A DNA stretch of 64,000 nt, taken from Pelodera strongyloides. Its lineage: Eukaryota > Nematoda > Chromadorea > Rhabditida > Rhabditidae. Where the stretch lies: assembly GCA_036852015.1 (NCBI GenBank), contig JAANDG010000299.1, positions 62,001-126,000 on the forward strand, written 5' to 3'. How positions within the stretch are numbered: position 1 is the first letter of the stretch; every line of letters begins with the position of its first letter. The position numbers were made by a program, and so were the translations under genes. The notes under the pieces were generated by a model. That model saw only the letters and a program-made list of their open reading frames with translations, was not told the DNA's origin and did not search any database. Positions 56,561-64,000 of the stretch are shown one piece after another.

Positions 56561-56584
56561 GGTACGCGATCCGGATCGCGTACC
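56561..56584. repeat. Perfect 24-bp palindrome
   Basis: GGTACGCGATCC followed by its exact reverse complement, within GC-rich sequence that also carries GGAACGGGACCCGG, related to motifs at 53745-53870. Confidence 0.9.
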
Positions 56585-56630
56585 GGGTTTTCTACCTGGA
56601 ACGGGACCCGGTGCGTAAGCCGACCAGAGT

Positions 56631-56905
56631 ACAACGGAAAATTTTCGAAAAAAAACGAACGCAGCGGTGATAATTTTGCGAAATGCAACGCAAAGACCTC
56701 CATCGTCACTTGTAGTATTGCGTACTTTTGCAAACCGCGCCCACTTTTCCCCGATCTTTTCCCGAGTATTTTCCTAAGCTTTTTCCGAGAAGCGCGGGAT
56801 TTCCTGGCTTTTTCCGAGAATGTTCTTGGAAAAAGCTCGGAGAATCGTGGGAAAAAGCTCGAAAACACCGAGTTTGTTGAAAAAAGCTTGTAAAACATTA
56901 ACAGA
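56631..56905. repeat. Direct repeat bordering duplicate 2, left
   Basis: Starts ACAACGGAAAATTTTCG and matches 60175-60424 with a short insertion. It contains several CTTTTTCCGAGA and TCTCGGAAAAAG motifs. Together the pair flanks copy 2 of the duplication like long direct terminal repeats. Confidence 0.8.
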
Positions 56906-57803
56906 GTACAGACGGTTAGACATGGAAATAGTGTGTGAAATGTGGAGACGCCAGACACTATTTCCATGAACTACGATCTTGTTTTCCAAGCTTTTTCCGA
57001 CAATTCTCCGAGCTTTTTCCGAGAAAAACTAAGGTAGAATTTTAGCTTTTTTCACTGAAATTCTACTTGGAAAATTGTCGGAGAATTGTCGAAAAAAGCT
57101 CGGGAACGCTCTCTCGCCGAGGAGGGCGCAGACAACGATACACCGCCTCGCCGCACCGCGGCAAAAACCGCAGCCCATACAAAAAACAATAGTAAACGAA
57201 AAATAAACATATTTTTTTTATTTTAAATGTATATTAAATAAATAGGTTTACCTTAACAAATAAGATCATAAACTGCAAACTTAAATGAAAAACTAAAAAA
57301 CGATTCTAGTATGTAGCGTAAAAAACATATATTGTGCAATAATATGACATACTATATAATATACATATTAATACTTATTATTAGTCCTAAAACACAATTT
57401 TTGGAGTAAAATTCTCAGCATAAAATTGCCTCTATTCAACGTGCCTCTATTCAACTTACTTATCTTTCCTACAACCTAAGTAAATTAAGCAAGTAAGTAA
57501 GCATAAGTTAACCTAAGTATATATCAAAAACATTCAAAAATTCAAAGATAATCTACGTATATATCAAATATTACTCCTAAAATACACATTTTTTCTTGGA
57601 ATTCACAGAGTACGTGTGTAATCAACTTACTTATCTTTCATACATTCATACACCCTAAGTAAATAAAGTATAAGAAGAGGTAATAAGTATATAAAACACA
57701 AAGATAACCTAAGTATGCCAAAACATTCAAGTAAATGAATCATCATACGACAAATACAAATGCAAGGGAACGAACTGAACGCAGTTAAAACGTAAAGCTT
57801 AGG

Positions 57804-59958
57804 CTAGGTTCTATATGTGTCTCGTTTAACTGGCGGGAAACACTGCTTACCATTTTCATACTGGTCTGAATATATACAAATTTGGACTTTCGGAAATCTC
57901 TGTCTGGGGAAGCCTAGACTGGAAAAACTGGACGAACCAGACGCTAGCATTCGCGGCGTGGCTCCCTGTCTGACTGTCGAGCATATTTTGAAGGAATCAC
58001 AGTCCCACATAGTACGCTCCTGAAAACAACCAACAGTTATTTACATTCACCACTACCGCTAGCAAAACAGTAGCAAGTAATAGGAAGTAGTACAGTAATA
58101 GTAGAGACATGCTTAATTGTATAAGGGCGGGTTCGGGACTGACTTCTCGAAATCCCAGAAACGTTCCTAACATTTATTGACTTTTTTTGCACATTTGCGC
58201 TTTCCGAAACGGAAACAGTCAGATATCCCGTTCGGGATGGATCTTACAGAAAGACTAATACTTTAAGAAATCGCACAATACAGTATGAATTAGCCTGTAA
58301 AATTAAAAAAGGGGCCTAGGGAGGAAATAGTTTTTTTCAAGATAATTCATATGGTATTGGGCGCTTTGCATGAATTCGATTTTCGATAACTCATAAGTAA
58401 TAACGCGGTTTCCGTTTCCGAAAGGGCATCGCCCTCAGAAACTTATCATAAATTAAATAGACAAATTTGGGAAACAACTCCGGATTTCCCGACGAGATTT
58501 ACGCCCTGTGAGAAGCGAGCACAATAGTAGAGCTAACAAATTACATGTCGCATGAAGTCACAAGAATGTGACTTTATACATCGCCATATTATAGGCAACT
58601 ATACAAATTCACTGGTGAGACTGGATTGGATCACCACAACAATGTAACACGTCACAGCATGTGGAAAATAATAATAAATATAATATACAAACCTTATTAG
58701 TGGGAAATCTACGGTCACATGTCTTCACTGGTCCTTTTGGTTTCAGCGCCAGCACCTGCAGCAGCCAGTTGAGCGTACTAAATATGATAATTTAAAAAAA
58801 GTTCACAATGAGAAAAAGGCTAATAGATTTCTAATGACCTGTCCATGTTTGCGATTCGCACTTGGCCCTTGCGAAAATGACAAATGCCTGTCCATGTTCG
58901 GGCCATTTTACATGAACGTCAAATGCTTATTGCTTACTGTAACCCATGCGAATAATACATTTGACTTGGTCCTGCTCCTGCAGCGAAAGTGTACCAGACC
59001 CGTGATTTTTGAAATAGATTCGTACTATTTGATGGATGCTGAATATTAGCAGATTCAAAATCGCTGCGGCAGCATGTCATCTACATCGACCTCGACCCGA
59101 ATGGAATTATATAACTGAGGTATAGTCAGTAAGCGCATACCGTTTCGGGAAACACCAAAAATAGTTAAACTGTTAAACTGTAAATTTAAACATACTTGAC
59201 TCTACAGCTCTTTTAAGTCGGAGCGTTTGAGGAACCTAAAATAGAGCACCAATAAATGCACAATAAAGTTCCGTATTTCCTGTTCCTTTCTCTGTACTTA
59301 AGCGTCTGCTAGAAATCTAGAAAAGGCTGCATGCATCTGCAATAAGAATTAAGAAGGCATCTCAAAAAAGAACAAATTTCGTTATTTCATACCTAATAGC
59401 ATTTGTGTAGAGCGTTGGAGCGGTGCATGGGGAATGATTCGTGGGATAATGTCTACCATTGTACTAGATTAGAGACCTTGAACGGAAAGTAGTGTTCCCT
59501 GTTCCCTCCCTATAAGTAATAGAAAGAATTCAATGCACTAAACTTCGGCCTATGCATAGAAGCCAAAAGCTGTCCGTCAGTCAGTGTCCGTAGTTGGAGG
59601 CTTAAATCGAAATACCGGCCGGGAAACGGATTGCGTACACCTGCTTTATTATGCAGCATATGTAAATGAGCAAAAATTAGAATAAAAACTAGACCCCAAT
59701 AAGACCCCCATGCATAAATGCATAGGAATGCAAGTACTTGAGCTACGTTTCAAAAACCGGCCGGCATTTCGCTTTAAAAGCGAACGCGTCATAAAGAGAA
59801 TTGTGTGTGCGTTATAAATATTATAGAAGAAGAACGAAGAACAAATAAACAATTGAAAACAAATAAAGTATGGACTTACACTATTTGTGAACTTCATGAC
59901 AGTGCGGAAGGAACCGCACGTCGTTGTACGCTGGTTGTTCGGTTTCAGCCTCTGGAAA
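57804..59958 (-). pseudogene. Six-exon gene, copy 2, disabled
   Basis: Minus-strand exons 59880-59958 (possible ATG at 59897), 59393-59509, 59196-59235, 58938-59038, 58693-58777 and 57804-58019 (TAG). Exons 2 to 6 join in phase. Exon 4 gives NLFQKSRVWYTFAAGAG and similar, and exon 6 is open to its stop (ending VKRDTYRT). A TAG at 59464-59466 in exon 2 and a second TAG in exon 3 interrupt the frame, where copy 1 has TAT and AAG. So exons 4-6 are sound here and exons 2-3 are sound in copy 1. Confidence 0.5.
59602..59777. repeat. Family B foldback element (copy 8)
   Basis: The ends TTAAATCGAAATACCGGCC and CCGGCATTTCGCTTTAA are inverted. It is the partner of 52783-52959. Confidence 0.8.
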
Positions 59959-60174
59959 CTAAAATATGCATAAAATAGATTAAGAACATATGTTCTACAT
60001 CAAAGAAAGATAGAAAATTCGTTCACATGAAACAAGAAGAATAATTTATTCAACGTAAACATAAGTACAACGGAAGATGCTAGTTATGTAACTAGGCCAG
60101 AACCCAATCCTTCATAACTAATGCATAAAAACACAAATAACAAACTAAAACCACTTTCAAAGAACAATTTCAAT

Positions 60175-60424
60175 ACAACGGAAAATTTTCGAAAAAAAAA
60201 ACGAACGCAGCGGTGATAATTTTGCGAAATGCAACGCAAAGACCTCCATCGTCACTTGTAGTATTGCGTACTTTTGCAAACCGCGCCCACTTTTCCCCGA
60301 TCTTTTTCCGTGTATTTTCCTAGCTTTTTCCGAGAATGTTCTTGGAAAAAGCTCGGAGAATCGTGGGAAAAGCTCGAAAACGCCGAGTTTGTCGAAAAAA
60401 GCTTGTAAAACATTAACGGAGAAG
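60175..60424. repeat. Direct repeat bordering duplicate 2, right
   Basis: Partner of 56631-56905, joined directly to the end of the duplicated segment and followed by the ATAATG microsatellite. Confidence 0.8.
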
Positions 60425-60429
60425 AATAA

Positions 60430-60725
60430 AGTAATAATAATTATAATAAATAATAATAATAATATAATAATAATAATGATAATAATGATAATAATGATAA
60501 TAATGATAATAATGATAATAATGATAATAATGATAATAATGATAATAATGATAATAATGATAATCAATGATAATATGCTCAATAATGCCAATATGATCCT
60601 ATGCCCTCCTGCTCCTCTGCTCCTAATGATCCTAATGCTCCTCCTGAATTCCTTATAATGATAATAATGATAATAATGATAATAATGTTAATAATGATAA
60701 TAATGTTAATAATGATAATAATGTA
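60430..60725. repeat. AT-rich microsatellites, mainly (ATAATG)n
   Basis: Hexamer runs at 60468-60562 and 60653-60723, separated by a CCT-rich stretch. The poly-isoleucine frames through it are compositional. Confidence 0.95.
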
Positions 60726-61082
60726 GAAAACACTACTGGAACGTCACAAATGGTGGTATCAGTACGGACAAACGGTGAGTCACCATCGGCAAAATTAGTC
60801 CGTACAGGTACCCCCCATTATCTCGCTAAATAATCATTCATGACTTTAACCACTTGCTACGATGGCAATGCCCTATTCATTTAAAACTAGCCATTTCTCG
60901 CTTTCCATTGTCACCTTGGCATCGCCAAAAGGCTGTCGTACACGGACATGTACAGTGAGGCTTCCACTGTATGCACCACCGCCTACCTGGAAAATGCAAA
61001 CCGAATTAAGCTGCGAACGTATTTAAAAGATATCGGCGATCGGCACATAATACGTTATTCCCTAACTAGGTTCCTCCCGGTT

Positions 61083-61182
61083 CTATGATTCCTCTCTCTC
61101 ACTCTTTCTCTATCTTTTACTCTACACTCTCCCTCTCTCGGTTTTTCTCTCTCTCTCTATCTCTGTCTCCCCCCCCCCCTCA
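61083..61182. repeat. CT-rich low-complexity tract
   Basis: TCTCTCTC runs with a poly-C insert. Nothing else is recognised between 60726 and 61590. Confidence 0.85.
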
Positions 61183-61591
61183 CTGGCTCTAAGCCTCTCT
61201 TTCGCTTGTACACAGAAATAAAATAGCATATAGGGTAATGATCATAGACTACAGACATCTGTTCCACTTGCTAGATTAGTTACCATGTTTATATCCAGCA
61301 AACGAAGGCGGGACAACGACACATAGCACATAACTGGATGGCCAACCTCCCGAAGAAACCACTTTCAAAATTTGCATATTGAGTAAATTTTCCATGGGAA
61401 CACCACCGCGAGAATAGAATTTCCCCGCTAGATGTATGCCTTGACTATACTCTGAGTTCCAAAATCAAATTCCCAATTAACGAACAAACCTTCAGCGGAG
61501 CACATTCTTGGATTTCCGACCGTACCTCTAATCTCTCCAGCCTAATTTCGGCACAGCCCAAGAGCTTATCATTTCTCAGGAAACCGCCCTT

Positions 61592-62176
61592 CAGAGGCGG
61601 TTTTCACCAACATTTACTTCTGTCATAAATTTTTGACCATCAAAAAGGTACTTAGGTTAAGTAAATTTATGACTGAAGTACGCTGCCACACGTTTTTTGA
61701 TGGATTTCACCAACATTTACTTTTTTTGAAGGAAAACGTTGGATAACAGTTAGATTACGTTTTAAAACGAATATTATACACATCTAAGTAATTACTAGAA
61801 GTTGTTTACCATGTAAACAAGAAATATATAAATAATCAAGCGTGTAATCACTTTATTAATATGTGAAATGTGATCCAAAAACTGAAATCATTGTCAAATA
61901 ATGTTTACAAAACTTATTTACCATAAAAACCATACAATAATTAAATAAATTAAGTTAATTAGTCTTCATAAAGGAGAAAAAACTGAAGTACAGGCTTACT
62001 TTCACCTTTTTGGTGGAAGTACGCCTCCCGTGTTAAAAGCGTACTTCTGTCAAAAAGGTACTTAACCTAAGTACCTTTTTGACAGAAGTAAATGTTGGTG
62101 AAACCAGAAGTACCGCGCGCTTTTGACTGAAGTACCCTTTTTGACAGAAGTAAATGTTGGTGAAAACGGCCTCTGG
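61592..62176. repeat. Foldback element with repeated internal motif
   Basis: CAGAGGCGGTTTTCACCAAC at the left mirrors GTTGGTGAAAACGGCCTCTG at the right. Inside, TTTTTGACAGAAGTAAATG-like segments recur several times in both orientations. Confidence 0.8.
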
Positions 62177-63408
62177 TAGACCTAAAGGAAATGTTTAAGT
62201 CTTGGCCCATAATTAGCACAGTGAGTGTCAAAAATAAAACGCGCTCAACTGATTAAGAAACACAAGTCTAATGGGATATCCGGGTAGAGCTGTTTGAAAG
62301 TTTCAGAGCAATTACAAACAAAGACGTCGCATCACCGTATAAGCCATTGAAGAAACGAGAGGCGACAAACGACAAACTGCTAACTATGAAAACAAAACCA
62401 CAAACTACATGCCTCAAAGCGAAGAGGCGTACTCCTTATCATTCGCATGAGTTTCAATCCTCTTGTTTTTTGGGTCCCGATGTGAAAATTGAAAGCTTCA
62501 CCGAATTCTGAAATGAAACAATATCAATCAGCCAATCAGTGAATATCAATACTACAGTGACCGACCCCAAAATCCTATGCTCATGGTTCAAAATACCGTA
62601 GGGGTGGAACGGGTAAAGCCGGCTAAATGAACGGGGGTCCTGTGAGAAGATTGGCACCCGCAGGACGTTGTGCCAAAACCAATTATGACAAAGGTCGATC
62701 AGCAAAGCCCCGAGTACCGTGCGCAGCTATAGGAATCTCAAGGTAGGGAACCATAATTTTCCTTGTTTTCATATTCTGCGAGTAACGCCCGGGCGCTGCA
62801 CAGGGCGCTGACGTTGTGTGGTTAACATTTTATTCAATGAAAGACATTAAGACATAGGAATGGAACAATCGTCGATGATCGGCCTGACGATCTCGGACTT
62901 CCGAGCTGGGTGCTCTTCAGCGAGCTGTTAGAATCCCGGACTTGCGGGAACGTGGAGAATGACCGGACTTCCGTTAGAAGAAATGACGATAGCATGACAG
63001 AACGATACCGTACAATAGTGTCTAAGCAGTTCGCACAGAGTTCAGGGTATACCAAAATCAGAGTCCATACCCAAATTCAGGACAAGTTATCAACAATCAG
63101 CAAAATCCCGTCAAGATTGCTAATCTGAACAAGAACTGACAACAAAGCAACCCTCAGGTTTTCCGTCCCAAACAATTTTCACAAAAACAACTATGGGCAG
63201 AACAACACTCACAGAATACAGAATACAGAGGCCGGAAACCTTTCTTAGTCAGGGGGAGAGCTAAAACTCTCACCCGACTATTGGAAAACAGTTTATTCCG
63301 ATCAATATCATACTTTTATCAATGCTTTCATATCACTTCGTGTGTGGGCGCCGTCCATATATTAAGTGGGCGTTCAGACTTCAAAATGCGTATTCATGCT
63401 CTGAATAT
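62177..63408. other. Unassigned region with one possible minus-strand terminal exon
   Basis: On the minus strand, a TTTCATTTCAG acceptor ending near 62509 is followed by an 18-codon open frame to a TGA at 62454 (SVKLSIFTSGPKKQED). Another open minus-strand stretch lies at 62586-62705. I could not join them in phase. Other ORFs of about 70 codons near 62830-63130 overlap on both strands and show no splice pattern. Confidence 0.3.
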
Positions 63409-63720
63409 ATTAAAGGAGGAGGCTCACGAGAATGAAGTGCTCAAATAGTTTTCTTTTATCGAAAGATGATGGTATTAAATTCCGAAAGACATACTTTACA
63501 AAGCAAAAGCTTTTACTTGGAAGGAATGAATCAATATAAGACTGTGAGGTCTATAAAAATTTTTGGATCGTAGTAAATAGTTGATTTCGATAGGGGCATG
63601 CAAATTTAATCTGTAGAATAGCATGTGAGTGCTCCTTCATCCGACTATTCATAGACTATTTAAGTATTAAAATAAAGAATTTTTCACTTTTTGTAGGTGC
63701 TACCAACAACCCAATTGGTC
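63409..63720. repeat. Foldback element family I (copy 2), left end
   Basis: Starts TTAAAGGAGGAGGCTCACGA and matches 33547-33811 in reverse for about 150 bp (TATCGAAAGATGATGG, ACTTTACAAAGC). The right boundary is uncertain. Confidence 0.6.
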
Positions 63721-63750
63721 TCTTTTTGTCGCCGCTAAAATTTATGATAG

Positions 63751-64000
63751 TTAAAGGATCGCAGTCACTTCAAATTCGTCATTTTACTTTGTGTATAATT
63801 GAATATAGGAAAGAATAGAGACAAATACTGTACCACAACCGAATAATTTGAATTCCAACTCAGGGAGTGAACAAGTAGAAAAGTAGTTCTACTTTACTAC
63901 CGCAGGATCACGAAACGTGCTCATCTGTTCATACAGCTGCTTCCCGATCGGCAGCATGCACATTATTTCGGCAAATATCTGCATATTATATCTTTACATA
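63751..64000. repeat. Family A foldback element (copy 4), cut by window end
   Basis: Starts TTAAAGGATCGCAGTCACTT, as at the mirrored right end of 9034-9464. It continues to the end of the window. Confidence 0.75.

Larger units (their letters stand above)
53726..56630. other. Region between the duplicates, mostly unassigned
   Basis: Contains CCGGGTCCCGTTCC-type motifs at 53745-53870, an inverted, rearranged relative of the duplicates' exon-4 region at 54680-54980, a GT microsatellite at 55599-55631, and A/T-rich DNA to 56450. Exon-like plus-strand pieces are listed separately. Confidence 0.5.
56972..60176. repeat. Segmental duplication, copy 2
   Basis: Same orientation as 49501-53725. It keeps the family B element at the same place but lacks the family H element and about 440 bp present in copy 1. 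Confidence 0.85.

Noticed and set aside
60157..60658. Isoleucine-rich ORFs on both strands
   Set aside because: They arise from the ATAATG microsatellite.

Overview
The window looks like nematode nuclear DNA. There is no operon-style bacterial coding. Instead there are short exons separated by introns with GT...AG borders and the compact TTTTCAG or TTTTAG acceptors typical of nematodes, an acceptor lying only six bases before a start codon (a candidate spliced-leader site at 30598), and heavy loading with small TTAA-ended foldback elements. The species cannot be fixed from the sequence alone.

Layout. (1) 1-22737, plus strand: the 3' part of a very long coiled-coil gene. I could chain 37 exons in phase, giving 1334 codons and a stop. 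It reads as a CEP290-like ciliary transition-zone protein. Its largest intron (10360-17038) holds a 6.4-kb element with 468-bp terminal inverted repeats, and inside that sits a 2.86-kb LTR retrotransposon with two identical 389-bp LTRs and a single intact 397-residue ORF. (2) 21991-28500: a large inverted duplication. The arms (about 2.3 and 2.4 kb) flank a 1.8-kb spacer, and the right arm carries a second, minus-strand copy of the last three CEP290-like exons, whose differences are almost all synonymous. (3) 28643-29448: the last three exons of a paralogue of the next gene, cut off at its 5' side by the edge of the inverted arm. (4) 30605-36733, plus: an F-box/WD-repeat-like gene in 11 exons with a candidate N-myristoylation start. 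(5) 38393-40169, plus: the last three exons of an unrecognised gene, the first of which lies in one arm of a foldback element. (6) 41119-47366: a 6.25-kb non-autonomous Helitron on the minus strand (5' TC, 3' hairpin plus CTAG, inserted between A and T of a 123-bp tandem repeat that supplies the empty site). Its interior is a satellite of about 40 units of roughly 128 bp, most carrying a perfect CRE palindrome and an octamer motif. (7) 48148-48922: decayed coding fragments, one a C2H2 finger split by a frameshift. (8) 49501-60176: a direct segmental duplication, each copy holding the same six-exon minus-strand gene broken at different points. (9) 60425-64000: microsatellites, foldback elements and little else.

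The recognisable host genes are a likely cilium component and a likely ubiquitin-ligase adaptor. They are not obviously co-regulated, and most of the window is mobile DNA. Gene names rest on pattern recognition and remembered family sequence, not on searches. A long poly-A tract flanked by an indel-rich near-duplicate, and several single-base frameshifts, may be assembly errors rather than biology.
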